64,000 nucleotides of DNA from Candidatus Rokuibacteriota bacterium (GTDB lineage Bacteria; Methylomirabilota; Methylomirabilia; Rokubacteriales; CSP1-6): the NCBI GenBank assembly GCA_003220615.1, contig QHTB01000155.1, positions 1 to 64,000 on the forward strand. The letters run 5' to 3'. The position numbers and the translations under genes were made by a program. Below the pieces are notes generated by a model. The model was not told where the DNA came from, did not search any database, and saw nothing but the letters and a program-made list of their open reading frames with translations. Positions 18,221 to 26,719 of this stretch are shown here, in pieces; positions within the stretch are counted from its first letter, which is position 1, and each line of letters begins with the position of its first letter.

Positions 18221-18577
18221 CTAAGGCGCGACGCGGAACGAGTACCGGCCGGTCACGACGTGACCGTCGGTCGACAGCACGCGCCACTCGAGCCGCCACG
18301 TGCCCGCCCCGAGGGCCGGCGCGGCGGCGTTCAGGCGGTCGGCCGGGCCGTCGGCCCGAATCTCCGCCCGCCGCGCCTCACCGTGCCCGTCCACGAGGAG
18401 AATGGTGCAGAGCCGCTTCTCGACCCGGTTGTTGAACCGGAGGGCGATCTCCGTCGGAGGCTCGGGCAGGAGCGCGTCGGCGGGGGGGGACGCTTCCAGC
18501 AGCAAGGAATGAGCAGCCACGGTCGCCGGCGCCACGGCGAGGACGGCGCCGAGCAGCACAGCCAGAAGCGCGTTCAA
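18221..18577 (-). CDS. copC: CopC-domain periplasmic copper-binding protein
   Basis: A 118-residue CopC protein. The first 22 residues form a signal peptide (ALLAVLLGAVLAVAPATVAA) with predicted cleavage just before His23, which becomes the N-terminal copper ligand of the mature protein (HSLLLEASPPAD). The family's C-terminal copper site is seen in STDGHVVTGRYSFRV. CopC binds copper in the periplasm and hands it to CopD; the only CopD here is at 1686-3260. The start is TTG at 18577, sharing TTGA with the stop of the GNAT gene; there is no ATG or GTG in a suitable place before the signal peptide. This continues the 4-base-overlap pattern of the operon. Confidence 0.85.
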   Translation of the reverse strand: MNALLAVLLGAVLAVAPATVAAHSLLLEASPPADALLPEPPTEIALRFNNRVEKRLCTILLVDGHGEARRAEIRADGPADRLNAAAPALGAGTWRLEWRVLSTDGHVVTGRYSFRVAP

Positions 18578-19605
18578 CGCCAATCGTCGAGGACCAGATG
18601 GGTCGAGTCCTCGTAATCCTCCTGCTTGCCGCGCTGCATGCGGACCATGGTGAAGTCGACCTGGTAGCCCCACTTGATGAGGGTGCTGTAGGCCGACCAG
18701 TAGCGCGTGTAGACGGGAAGGATCACGCGCTGGACCCCGATCTCGGCCGCAGCCTCCTCGACGGCGGCCAGCGACTGCTCGAGGTTCTCCACCCGCTTGT
18801 GCTGCGGATCGAGGGCGAGGAACTTCACGTAGAGCGCGCCGGCCGGAGCTTCGCTCACACCCGGCGTGTGATAGACCGCGAAGCCCAGGAATTCGCGGCC
18901 GCGCTCGAAGAGCAAGGTATCGCCCAGGGCGAGGCCGTCGACGATCTCCACTTCCTTGGCCAGATCGAGGCCGCGGCAAACGGAGGTCGTGATCTTGTGG
19001 AAGCGGGCCAGCGCCGCCTTCTTCTTGGCCTCCTCGAGTGACGAGAACCGCTTCACGATCAATCCGGCCTTCGGCGGCCGCGGCGTCGACGTTCGGCCGT
19101 CGCGGCGATCGAGCAACCGGCTGGTGATGGCCACGAGGCCCTTCGGCCGGTACCCGAACTTCGAATAGAGCAAGAGGTGCTTGGGGCTGGTCGGATACGT
19201 GACCACACCCTGCAACGCCGTCTTGTTCTCCTCGAAGAACTCCTCGACCGCCAGGATGAGCTGCTGGCCGATCTTCTGATTCTGATAGTTGGTGAGGACG
19301 GCCACGGGGCCCAGGAGGCCGACGGCCCCCCAGGTCACCGCCAGCGCGGCCCCCACGATCTTCGACTGATCTTCCTCGGCCACGAAGCAGCCCCAGGGCT
19401 CCATGAGCCACCGGTGATGAACGTACTGGGCGCCGCCGAAGGGCTGGCGAGGACGCGTGCCGAGCTGCCGTTCGAGGAAATCGGTGAAGGTCTGCTCGAT
19501 GACGTCGCGGGCCTTGGCGAGGTCACCCTTGCGAACGCGACGGATCTGAACCTTCGTCGAGCGGCCGTGAGAATCGATCCCGACGCGGTCGACCGCCGCC
19601 CTCAC
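18574..19605 (-). CDS. GNAT-family N-acetyltransferase, two-domain
   Basis: A 343-residue protein with a GNAT domain at the N-terminus: IRRVRKGDLAKARDVIEQTF near residue 18, GAALAVTWGAVGLLGPVAVL near 80 and the acetyl-CoA loop NQKIGQQLILAVEEFF near 108, where Q-x-x-G-Q replaces the usual Q/R-x-x-G-x-G/A. The second half (from about residue 175) reads as another GNAT-like module ending in VILPVYTRYWSAYSTLIKWG. The substrate is unknown. The GTG start at 19605 overlaps the stop of the upstream reductase by four bases, and its own end overlaps the copC start. Coupling of a GNAT enzyme to copC and a beta-hydroxyacid dehydrogenase is not a combination I know. Confidence 0.75.
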   Translation of the reverse strand: MRAAVDRVGIDSHGRSTKVQIRRVRKGDLAKARDVIEQTFTDFLERQLGTRPRQPFGGAQYVHHRWLMEPWGCFVAEEDQSKIVGAALAVTWGAVGLLGPVAVLTNYQNQKIGQQLILAVEEFFEENKTALQGVVTYPTSPKHLLLYSKFGYRPKGLVAITSRLLDRRDGRTSTPRPPKAGLIVKRFSSLEEAKKKAALARFHKITTSVCRGLDLAKEVEIVDGLALGDTLLFERGREFLGFAVYHTPGVSEAPAGALYVKFLALDPQHKRVENLEQSLAAVEEAAAEIGVQRVILPVYTRYWSAYSTLIKWGYQVDFTMVRMQRGKQEDYEDSTHLVLDDWR

Positions 19606-20486
19606 GCGGACACGCCCGCTAGATCTTCCAGCAGCGTGATGACGGCCGAATGATCGAGTCCGCCGCGTCCCTTGACGCGGAGCGCATTGAACAGCTCCTG
19701 GACGGTGGCCGTAGCCGGCACCGGCACACCGAGCGCGTGGGCGGACTCCATGATGAGACCGAGGTCCTTGAAGTGCAGATCGATCTTGAACCCGGGCTTG
19801 TACGAGTTGGCGATGTAGTTGGGCGCCTTCTGATCGAGGCACTTCGATCCCGCCAGCCCGCCGGCGAGCGCCTTCAGCGTCAGCTCGCGATCGAGCCCGG
19901 CCTTCTTGGCCAGCGTGAGGGCCTCAGCGAGCGCGGTGAGATTCACGGCGACGATGATCTGGTTGGCGAGCTTGGTGAAGCCGCCGAAACCGAGCGGTCC
20001 GAGATACGTGATCGTCTTGCCCATGGCCTGGAAGATCGGCAGCACGGTGTCGAACACCGCCTTGTCGCCGCCGGCCATGATGGAGAGCGCGCCGTCGATA
20101 GCGCCCTTCTCGCCGCCCGACACCGGAGCATCCAACATCTTGACGCCCTTGGCTTCGAGCGTCTTGCCGATCTTCTGGCTCACGATCGGCGAAATCGTGG
20201 ACATATCGACGAAGAGCAGTCCCGGCCGCGCGCCCTCGACGATGCCGTTCTTCCCCAGCGCCACGACCTCGACATCCGGTGAGTTGGGAAGCATCGTGAT
20301 GAGGACGTCACATTGTCCGGCGACCTCGCGGGGCGAGGTCGCGCTCTTGGCGCCGGCACCGACCAGCTCGTCGACGGCGGCCCTGCTGCGGTTGTGGACA
20401 ACCAGTGGGTAACCGGCCTTGATCAGATTTCTTGCCATGGGCCGTCCCATGATCCCAAGGCCAATGAATCCAACTGTTTGCGTCAT
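19602..20486 (-). CDS. 2-hydroxy-3-oxopropionate reductase / 3-hydroxyisobutyrate dehydrogenase family enzyme
   Basis: A 294-residue beta-hydroxyacid dehydrogenase. The NAD(P)-binding motif GFIGLGIMGRPMARNLIKAG is at residues 6-25, the substrate loop DAPVSGGEKGAIDG near 120, and the catalytic lysine in GGFTKLANQIIV near 172. This family includes tartronate semialdehyde reductase (GlxR/GarR) and 3-hydroxyisobutyrate dehydrogenase; which one cannot be fixed from sequence alone, though the pattern is closer to GlxR. ATG at 20486 has a GGGGGAT ribosome site. First gene of a three-gene operon with the GNAT protein and copC. Malate synthase nearby also uses glyoxylate-derived compounds. Confidence 0.85.
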   Translation of the reverse strand: MTQTVGFIGLGIMGRPMARNLIKAGYPLVVHNRSRAAVDELVGAGAKSATSPREVAGQCDVLITMLPNSPDVEVVALGKNGIVEGARPGLLFVDMSTISPIVSQKIGKTLEAKGVKMLDAPVSGGEKGAIDGALSIMAGGDKAVFDTVLPIFQAMGKTITYLGPLGFGGFTKLANQIIVAVNLTALAEALTLAKKAGLDRELTLKALAGGLAGSKCLDQKAPNYIANSYKPGFKIDLHFKDLGLIMESAHALGVPVPATATVQELFNALRVKGRGGLDHSAVITLLEDLAGVSA

Positions 20487-20577
20487 GTATCCCCCGCGCG
20501 AGCCGAAATTCTCCACACCCTGGGGACGACCGCGCCGACCGTAGATATCATGCCATTTCGCGCCGGGTCAAGAAGGA

Positions 20578-20606
20578 TTGCGCCGAGCTCACTTTGGCGC
20601 TATTTT
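20578..20606 (+). promoter_or_regulatory. Sigma-70-type promoter for the ATP-grasp gene
   Basis: TTGCGC (20578-20583) and TATTTT (20601-20606) are separated by 17 bases in a distinctly A/T-richer part of the 150-base divergent gap. Transcription would begin near 20613, giving a leader of about 24 bases. Confidence 0.5.
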
Positions 20607-20615
20607 ACATCGGAA

Positions 20616-20632
20616 TTAGTTACATTGACTAA
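20616..20632. promoter_or_regulatory. Inverted repeat TTAGT-N7-ACTAA in the leader
   Basis: A 5-base inverted repeat ends four bases before the ATG at 20637, in the predicted leader. It could be a repressor site or a weak RNA hairpin that masks the start codon; no Shine-Dalgarno is visible here. Confidence 0.35.
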
Positions 20633-20636
20633 CTGA

Positions 20637-21584
20637 ATGATTACACAGCCAATTGCGATTCTCGACGAGCATCCGGAGTGGTCGAGCCGGTTGATGGCGG
20701 AGCTCGGCCACCGCCGCCTCCCGTTCGAGAAGATCGACCCGTCCAGTCACGCCTGGGACCCACGCGATCGTTCGCGCCGCTATTCGGTCGTCGTGAACCG
20801 GACGAGTCCGTCATCGCACCGGCGTGGGCACGACAACGTGCTCTTCTATGCCGAGCCGCTGCTCGCGTACTGGCAAGGGCTCGGCATTCCCGTGATCAAT
20901 CCCGTCGCGGCGTGGCGCTTCGAAAAATCCAAGGCCCTGCAGATCGACCTCTTCGAGCGCCTCGGCGTGCGCTATCCCCGGACGATTGTCCTCAACCATC
21001 GGGAGCAGATCGCTAAGGTGATCGGCCGGTTGCGCTTCCCCGTGCTGCTCAAGCCAAACATCGGCGGCTCGGGCGCCGGTATCGTCCGCTTCGATTCGCC
21101 GGCCGCGCTCGAGGCGGCGCCGGCCGTTCACTTCGGGCCCGACGGCACGGCGCTCCTCCAGGAGCACGTCGAGCCGGCAGGAAACGCGATCGTCCGTGTC
21201 GAGGTCCTGGACGGCGAAGCGCTCTATGCGATCCGCATCGTGCGCGCGGCCGAGAGCTTCAATCTCTGTCCGGCCGATCTGTGCCAGCTCCCCGCCCCCG
21301 CCAGCGACGCATCACTGGGCGCCTGCCCGGTCAGCCCGACGCCGGGGCTCGCGGTCACTCGCTACGACGCGCCCGCGGCCTGCGTCGAGACCGCGCAGCG
21401 ACTCACTCGCGCGGCGTCGATCGACGTCGGTGGGGTCGAGTACCTGGTGAGCGCTGAGGACGGCGAGGCGTACTTCTACGACGTCAACGCCACGTCGAAC
21501 TTCGTGGCGAACGCGCCCGAGGTCCTAGGCTTCGATCCCTTCGTCCGCTTCGCCGACTACATCGTGCGCGTCGCGACAGGTTAG
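20637..21584 (+). CDS. ATP-grasp (RimK-like) ligase
   Basis: A 315-residue RimK-type ATP-grasp protein. The central motifs are FPVLLKPNIGGSGAGIVRFD near residue 136 (lysine plus glycine-rich ATP loop), a strand ALLQEHVEP near 172, and the metal-binding end AYFYDVNATSNFV near 280 with Asp and Asn. The N-terminal third is an alpha/beta preATP-grasp domain starting with IAILDEHPEWSSRLMAEL. RimK-type enzymes add amino acids to peptides, proteins or small amines. There is no Shine-Dalgarno before the ATG. Its stop overlaps by four bases the end of the convergent AOR gene. No substrate peptide gene is adjacent, and the target is unknown. Confidence 0.78.
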   Translation: MITQPIAILDEHPEWSSRLMAELGHRRLPFEKIDPSSHAWDPRDRSRRYSVVVNRTSPSSHRRGHDNVLFYAEPLLAYWQGLGIPVINPVAAWRFEKSKALQIDLFERLGVRYPRTIVLNHREQIAKVIGRLRFPVLLKPNIGGSGAGIVRFDSPAALEAAPAVHFGPDGTALLQEHVEPAGNAIVRVEVLDGEALYAIRIVRAAESFNLCPADLCQLPAPASDASLGACPVSPTPGLAVTRYDAPAACVETAQRLTRAASIDVGGVEYLVSAEDGEAYFYDVNATSNFVANAPEVLGFDPFVRFADYIVRVATG

Positions 21585-23506
21585 GCCTTCCGCCCCCAGA
21601 GGTCCTTGGCCAGCCAGTCGAGGCCGAGGTCCTTCAGCGTCTTCGCCAGCGGCTTGCCGGTCTTCCGGTCGTAGCCGACCTTCTCGTACCAGAGATCGAT
21701 CATCTTCGGCCACTGCGCGCTGATGGCCTGCCCCTTGGCCGGGCCGTCGTGGGGCGTCGAGCCGTAGCGGGCCGATGGCTTCTCGAGGTCGGGGCCAATC
21801 CCGCAGCGAATGCGCACGGCGCGGAAGATGGCAGCGACGCGGCGGCCGAAGCGCATCGACTCGTCCACCGTGTAGTTCCAGCCGGTGGCCGCGTTCAGCG
21901 CTCGGCAGAGGTTCTCCAGTCGCGTCCGGCCGGTGAAGATACAGATGCCGATCGAATCTTCGAAGTGGCGCCGGCCACGGATCCCCGCGACCATCATCAC
22001 CACTTCCTCACCAGCGAACGGATTGATGCGCGACGGCAGTCCCAGCTCGGTGACGTGGACGGGCACCCCACTCTCGAGCGTGCCGGTCGACGACGTGCAC
22101 GTGTCGAGCATTTCATCCCAGCGGGCGCGATGGTCGTGGCCACGTGGCGAACAGCCCTGGTGCGTGTAGATCGCCGCGTCCTTGGCTGCGCCACCCAGCT
22201 TCTCCGAGGCGCGCTTGACGCCTTCGGCGAGCACGTCGCCGAAGCCCTGCCGCCGGTTCACCATCTGCAGCAGCCGGTCGGCACCCTTGATGTCGCCCCA
22301 CTCGAGGCGGAAGCCCAGCTGTTTCTCGGTGATGAGGCCGCGCTCCTGGCACTCCATCACCCACCCGCACAGCCAGCCCCACTCGTTGACGTCGACGCAC
22401 GCGCGGTCGAGCTGCGTGTTGAGCCAGGACACGCCTTCCTTGTCGCGCGCGCCGATCGCCCAGCCGGCGCCCGACCAGCCCTCGTACTCCGGCTCGTCCA
22501 CGATGTTCCCCTTGAAGTCGCCGCTGCGGATCACCTGCATGTGGCAGTGGTGCATGCCGCAGGCGTTGCACTGATGGCCGCGGTGATCGAAGCCCTCGCG
22601 GAGCTTCGGCGCCTCCCAGTTGGTCAGCTCGTCGTAGGGGACGTTGGTCGTGTAGTTCTTGATGGGCAGCGCGCCGAGCTTGCCGAGGTTCACGACGCCG
22701 GGCAGCGTGCCGTACTCGTAGAGCGACTTCGCCGACGGATCGGTCTTGAGATCGTGGGCGATGTCGTCGGCGGCCTGGACGGTGCCGCGGTAATCGGCCG
22801 CCTTGAGCGATCCCGTGCCCTTGACGATGGCGACGGCCTTCAGCTTCTTCTTGCCCATCACGGCGCCCACGCCGTTCTTCGACGCCACGTGGCCGTAATC
22901 ACCGTGGATCGCCGCGAAGCGCACGAGGTTCTCGCCGGCCGGGCCGATCGCGTACACGGAGAGCTGATGGCCGGAGAGGCCGGTCTCGCGGTTCAACGCT
23001 TCCTGGGTCTCCCAGGTGTCGAGGCCCAGCAACGACTTGGCGTCGCGCAGCTCGAGGACGCCATCGTTGATGTAGAGGTAGACCCAGTCCTTCGACTGTC
23101 CCTGAACGATGATCGCGTCGTAGCCGCAGTACTTGAGGTTGGTGCCGAAGAAGCCGTTGGCCTGCGTCGACGTCGGGCCGTTGGTCATGGCGCCGATCGT
23201 CACGACGGTGAGGGCGCCCGTGCCCCACACCGGCAAGCCGGCCATCGGCCCGGTCGCGAGCACCAGGCGATTGTCCGGGTGGTCCCACGCCACGTTGCCC
23301 TTGCCGCCGCGCGTGGCGGTCTCGCGGTACAGGATGATGGCGCCAAGCCCGGCGCCGCCGAGGTATTCGCGCATGTCGGCCGGCGACCACGGTTCGGCCC
23401 AGCACTTCTTCTTCGAGAGATCCACGCGCAGCAGCTTGCCGGCGTAGGCGCCCGGCATCTGGGGCGTGGCCATCGTCGTCGCTCGCTTCGTCAACACTGG
23501 AGTCAT
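21581..23506 (-). CDS. Aldehyde:ferredoxin oxidoreductase family (tungsten enzyme)
   Basis: A 641-residue AOR-family enzyme that would oxidise aldehydes to acids with ferredoxin as acceptor. The N-terminal domain shows YAGKLLRVDLSKKK and REYLGGAGLGA; the tungstopterin-binding domain includes TGPMAGLPVWGTGALTVVT near 90. The 4Fe-4S cluster ligands are C313, C316 and C320 (C-x2-C-x3-C) with a fourth at C522 in GICIFTG. Length is typical. ATG at 23506 shares ATGA with the FAD oxidoreductase stop; a second ATG 11 codons in is also possible. It is the last gene of the four-gene run with a GYD protein, a ferredoxin and an NAD(P)H-type FAD oxidoreductase, which would reoxidise the ferredoxin. The aldehyde is not identifiable. 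Confidence 0.9.
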   Translation of the reverse strand: MTPVLTKRATTMATPQMPGAYAGKLLRVDLSKKKCWAEPWSPADMREYLGGAGLGAIILYRETATRGGKGNVAWDHPDNRLVLATGPMAGLPVWGTGALTVVTIGAMTNGPTSTQANGFFGTNLKYCGYDAIIVQGQSKDWVYLYINDGVLELRDAKSLLGLDTWETQEALNRETGLSGHQLSVYAIGPAGENLVRFAAIHGDYGHVASKNGVGAVMGKKKLKAVAIVKGTGSLKAADYRGTVQAADDIAHDLKTDPSAKSLYEYGTLPGVVNLGKLGALPIKNYTTNVPYDELTNWEAPKLREGFDHRGHQCNACGMHHCHMQVIRSGDFKGNIVDEPEYEGWSGAGWAIGARDKEGVSWLNTQLDRACVDVNEWGWLCGWVMECQERGLITEKQLGFRLEWGDIKGADRLLQMVNRRQGFGDVLAEGVKRASEKLGGAAKDAAIYTHQGCSPRGHDHRARWDEMLDTCTSSTGTLESGVPVHVTELGLPSRINPFAGEEVVMMVAGIRGRRHFEDSIGICIFTGRTRLENLCRALNAATGWNYTVDESMRFGRRVAAIFRAVRIRCGIGPDLEKPSARYGSTPHDGPAKGQAISAQWPKMIDLWYEKVGYDRKTGKPLAKTLKDLGLDWLAKDLWGRKA

Positions 23507-24831
23507 ACGGCCACCGGGGTTTCTCCGGGCGCCTTGGCCGGGCGGCCCAGCACGGTTTCGGAGAGCAGACGGCCCGCGGTGTTCACCGCGATGTAGGCCG
23601 GCTTGATGTCGAACGGATTCTTTTTCAAGTAGTCCTTGAAGCGTCCGAGGCCCACCTGCGACTGGACGAGGCCCTTCAGCATGCCGACGTCGTTGGTGGT
23701 CCAGATGTCGCTCGAGGGACCGAGGATGATGGCGCCGCAGAGGCGGTCGCCCGTCCACAGGAGCTTGCGATACGCGTGCCGGTCGCGCTTGACGCCGACG
23801 GTGGCCTCCGCCTTGGCGTCGTCCCAGGCGCCGAACGACGCGACGTCGAGGTGGCAGACCTCGACGATGTTCATCACGAGACTGCCCACGTAGCCGACCG
23901 CGCGGCCGGCCATGTTGGCGCCCACCACGCGGCCGTGCTCCTGGGCCGTGGGCTCGATCGCATGCACGACACCGGACTTGGAGAGCCGGTCGGGGCCTTC
24001 GGCGACGTCGCCGGCCGCGTAGACGTTGCCGACGTTGGAACGCAGGTGGTCGTCGACGACGATGCCCTGATTCACGCGGATGCCCGAACCCTTGAGCCAC
24101 TCGAGATTGGTGCGGATGCCCGTGGCCATGATGACGACGTCGCACACCAGGTCGCTGCCCTTGGCGAACTTCAGCCGCTTCTTGCCCTTGACGTCCTCGA
24201 TCTTGCTCAGGCGGGCGTCCGTCCTGATGGTGACACCGTGCCGCGTCAGCCAGTCTTCGACGAGGCCAGCCCCGGTGTCGTCGATCATCCGCGGGAGGAT
24301 GCGCGGCGCGATCTCGACGATGGTGAGCTTGGCGCCGAGCGACAGGACCGAGTTCAGGATCGTGAAGCTGATGAACCCGGCGCCCACCATCACCACGTGA
24401 CGGCCCGGCGCGACGTCGGCGATGAGGGCGCGGCACTGGTCGAGCGTCCAGAACGAGTGTACGCCGGGCAGGTCGGCGCCAGGGACCGGCGCTTTCACCG
24501 CCGACGACCCGGTCGCGATCAGGCAGTCGTCGTACTCGACTCTGGTGCCGTCGTCGAGCGTGCACACGTTGGCCTTGGTGTCGAGGCTGGCGGCGCGTCG
24601 TCCGACGAGCGCCTTGGCGCCCCACTGGGCGAGCACCGCCGCGGTGGCCGTGAACACGTGAGACTCGGAGATCGAGCGATCGAGGTAGTAGGGCAGCACC
24701 ATGCGCGAGTACGGCTTCTCGGCGCTGACCAGCGTGATCTCCGAGCGCTCCGCCTCTTCCTCGCGAATGGTGCGAATCGCGTTCATCCCCGCGGTTCCGC
24801 CGCCGATGATCAGATGCCGTCGCGCCATCAT
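23503..24831 (-). CDS. FAD-dependent pyridine nucleotide-disulfide-type oxidoreductase
   Basis: A 442-residue flavoprotein of the NADH:rubredoxin/nitrite-reductase/NADH oxidase type. The FAD-binding motif is HLIIGGGTAGMNAIRTI near residue 6, the second dinucleotide fold is HVVMVGAGFISFTILNSVL near 145, and the C-terminal FAD motif is NVYAAGDVAEG near 268. There is no redox-active CxxC, so it is an electron-transfer flavoprotein rather than a disulfide reductase. Between a ferredoxin gene and an AOR gene, it most likely links the ferredoxin or AOR to NAD(P). The ribosome site AAAGGA before the start lies inside a repeated intergenic element (24832-24986). Confidence 0.85.
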   Translation of the reverse strand: MMARRHLIIGGGTAGMNAIRTIREEEAERSEITLVSAEKPYSRMVLPYYLDRSISESHVFTATAAVLAQWGAKALVGRRAASLDTKANVCTLDDGTRVEYDDCLIATGSSAVKAPVPGADLPGVHSFWTLDQCRALIADVAPGRHVVMVGAGFISFTILNSVLSLGAKLTIVEIAPRILPRMIDDTGAGLVEDWLTRHGVTIRTDARLSKIEDVKGKKRLKFAKGSDLVCDVVIMATGIRTNLEWLKGSGIRVNQGIVVDDHLRSNVGNVYAAGDVAEGPDRLSKSGVVHAIEPTAQEHGRVVGANMAGRAVGYVGSLVMNIVEVCHLDVASFGAWDDAKAEATVGVKRDRHAYRKLLWTGDRLCGAIILGPSSDIWTTNDVGMLKGLVQSQVGLGRFKDYLKKNPFDIKPAYIAVNTAGRLLSETVLGRPAKAPGETPVAV

Positions 24832-24986
24832 TCAGTCCTTTTCAGCGCTCGCCGAGTTTCGGTCATTTCACCGCTCGGCTCGTTCGTCGGACGATCCTCA
24901 CCTCGCACCGCGGCTCGACGCGCCTCGGCTCGCACGACCAGTCCTTTTCAGCGCTCGCCTCATCGCCCGACGCGCCTCGGCTCGCA
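24832..24986. repeat. Intergenic element with two copies of the CAGCGCTCGCC repeat (family C)
   Basis: Two related units lie here: about 24833-24882 (diverged) and 24939-24986 (well conserved). They share TTTTCAGCGCTCGCCT and CGACGCGCCTCGGCTCGCAC with the three tandem 50-base units at 62135-62284. The element sits inside the AOR operon; its right end touches the stop codon of the ferredoxin gene and its left end supplies the ribosome-binding site of the flavoprotein gene. Confidence 0.75.
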
Positions 24987-25457
24987 CTACCGCACCCCCA
25001 CCAGCAAGCGCTGGGTGCGCTCGGCCGCGAAGTCGGCCAGCCAGTCCGACGTGGCCACGTCCTCGTAGGTGATGGCCGCGGTCGGGCAGGCGTGGGCGCA
25101 GGCAGGATCGCCGCCGCAGAGATTGCACTTGAAGGCCTTGCGCGTGGAAGGGTCGTAGAACATCGTCCCGTAGGGACAGGCGATCGTGCAGAGCTTGCAG
25201 CCGACGCAGCGATCGTCGACGACGTCCTTGGCGCCAGCGGCGTTGATCGTGATGGCGCCGACCGGGCACGCCGTCATGCACCAGCCCTCGGCACACTGCA
25301 CGCAGGTATAGGGGGCGTAGGAGGTGTGGCCCTCGAACGGCGACACCCGGATGACGGATTTCGCCGGCTGATACGTACCGGTCTGCATGTACGAGCAGGC
25401 CAGCTCGCAGCGCAGGCAGCCGGTGCACTTCTCGGGAGTGATCCTGAGTACGCTCAC
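24987..25457 (-). CDS. 4Fe-4S ferredoxin, four-cluster type
   Basis: A 156-residue polyferredoxin. Clusters of cysteines in the ferredoxin pattern are seen at CTGCLRCELAC (near residue 11), CVQCAEGWCMTACPVG (near 51), CVGCKLCTIACPYG (near 82) and CNLCGGDPACAHACPTAA (near 109), enough for four 4Fe-4S clusters. This resembles the AorB/HycB-type electron-transfer subunits that pair with tungsten or molybdenum enzymes. The GTG start shares GTGA with the GYD gene stop. It most likely carries electrons from the AOR to the FAD oxidoreductase encoded next. The terminal segment TQRLLVGVR is short and without further motif. Confidence 0.88.
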   Translation of the reverse strand: MSVLRITPEKCTGCLRCELACSYMQTGTYQPAKSVIRVSPFEGHTSYAPYTCVQCAEGWCMTACPVGAITINAAGAKDVVDDRCVGCKLCTIACPYGTMFYDPSTRKAFKCNLCGGDPACAHACPTAAITYEDVATSDWLADFAAERTQRLLVGVR

Positions 25458-25771
25458 CGCTTGGTCCGTCCCTTCCGTCGGCCGCGGCCTTCGAGGCGGG
25501 AGATGAACTCGTCGAGCGGCATGGCGGCCATCGTCATGCCGGCCACGCCTCCGCGCGCGCCCAGCTCGACCGACATGCGCGTGATGGCCGCGTTGTCGGC
25601 GGCCTCGATGATGGTCACGAAGTCGTAGGGCCCGAGCACCGCGTACTGGGCGACGACGCGCGCGCCCATGCGCTCGACGTCGGCGTTGACCTTCCGGATC
25701 CAACCCGGCCGCTCACGGAGGACCTTTCGTCCGGATTCCGAGAGCGTGCTGAGCATCACGTAGAAACTCAC
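25454..25771 (-). CDS. GYD-domain protein
   Basis: A 105-residue protein with the GYD-domain pattern: LSTLSESGRKVLRERPG at the start, a hydrophobic strand RVVAQYAVLGPYDFVTIIEA near 37-56 and a following helix NAAITRMSVELGARGG. The family is named for a short G-Y-D motif, here G-P-Y-D. Function is unknown; members are small ferredoxin-fold proteins. It is the first gene of the AOR operon, upstream of the ferredoxin with a 4-base overlap. The C-terminus is strongly basic (GRGRRKGRTKR). Confidence 0.75.
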   Translation of the reverse strand: MSFYVMLSTLSESGRKVLRERPGWIRKVNADVERMGARVVAQYAVLGPYDFVTIIEAADNAAITRMSVELGARGGVAGMTMAAMPLDEFISRLEGRGRRKGRTKR

Positions 25772-25816
25772 GCTCGGGCCTCCTTTGCGCGCAGCGGGGT
25801 GGAGTATATCACTCGG

Positions 25817-26719
25817 TCACACGGGTGCGTTCCCGTCGGACGGCTTGAGGAACTGGTACACCGACGTGAAGTCCTTGCGCCCGAGGCCGTGCGACGACGC
25901 GAGCCGCAGCACCTGCTGAGCGGCCGGCGCGACGACGACGGGCACGCGCAGCGCGCGGGCGGCGTTGACGGCGAGGCCGAGATCCTTGGCCATGAGATCG
26001 GTCATGAAGCCGGGAGCGTAATCACGCGTGGACGAGGCGCGGGCCACGATGCCGGGCACCGGGTGCATGTTCTCCATGAGCCACGTGTTTCCCGACGACT
26101 TGGCGATCACGTCGGTCAGGATCTTGGGATCGACGCCGAAGCCTTCGGCGATGCGGAACGCCTCGCTCACGGCTACCGCGGCCACGCCGGCGATGAGGTT
26201 GTTGCAGAGCTTCGCCACTTCGCCGCTGCCCACGGGACCGACGTGAAACACGTTGGCGCCCATCGCGGCCAACACCGGCCGCGCTTCCTCCACGTCCTTG
26301 GCCTCGCCGCCGACCATGATCGCGAGCGTCCCGTCCTGGGCCCGCGGCACGCCACCGGACACGGGCGCGTCGACGAAGCGTACCCCACGCTCGTGCAGCC
26401 GCTCGGCCACGCGGCGCGAGACGGCGGGCTCGATCGTCGACATGTCGATGCAGAGACGGCCGCGCATCACGCCTTCGAGGACACCGGCCGGGCCGAGATA
26501 GGCCTGCTCCACGTGCGACGACGATGGAAGCATGGTGACGACGATCTCGGCCTGCTTGGCCGCGTCGGCCGCCGAGCCGGCCTCTTTGGCGCCGGCCCGA
26601 GCCGCGGCCGCGAGGGCCGCGGGCACGATGTCGTAGGCGACGACGGCGAAGCCCTTCTTCACGAGGTTGGCGGCCATGGGCGCGCCCATGGTTCCGGTGC
26701 CGATGAACGCGACGTTCAT
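25817..26719 (-). CDS. NAD(P)-dependent beta-hydroxyacid dehydrogenase (HIBADH family)
   Basis: A 300-residue paralogue of the enzyme at 19602-20486. The Rossmann motif FIGTGTMGAPMAANLVKKG is at residue 5, the substrate loop DAPVSGGVPRAQDG near 117, and the catalytic lysine in SGEVAKLCNNLIAG near 165. The two copies differ considerably, so they probably act on different 3-hydroxy acids. The start ATG overlaps a tiny upstream reading frame by four bases (ATGA) and has GGAGG upstream. Family assignment is firm; substrate open. Confidence 0.85.
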   Translation of the reverse strand: MNVAFIGTGTMGAPMAANLVKKGFAVVAYDIVPAALAAAARAGAKEAGSAADAAKQAEIVVTMLPSSSHVEQAYLGPAGVLEGVMRGRLCIDMSTIEPAVSRRVAERLHERGVRFVDAPVSGGVPRAQDGTLAIMVGGEAKDVEEARPVLAAMGANVFHVGPVGSGEVAKLCNNLIAGVAAVAVSEAFRIAEGFGVDPKILTDVIAKSSGNTWLMENMHPVPGIVARASSTRDYAPGFMTDLMAKDLGLAVNAARALRVPVVVAPAAQQVLRLASSHGLGRKDFTSVYQFLKPSDGNAPV

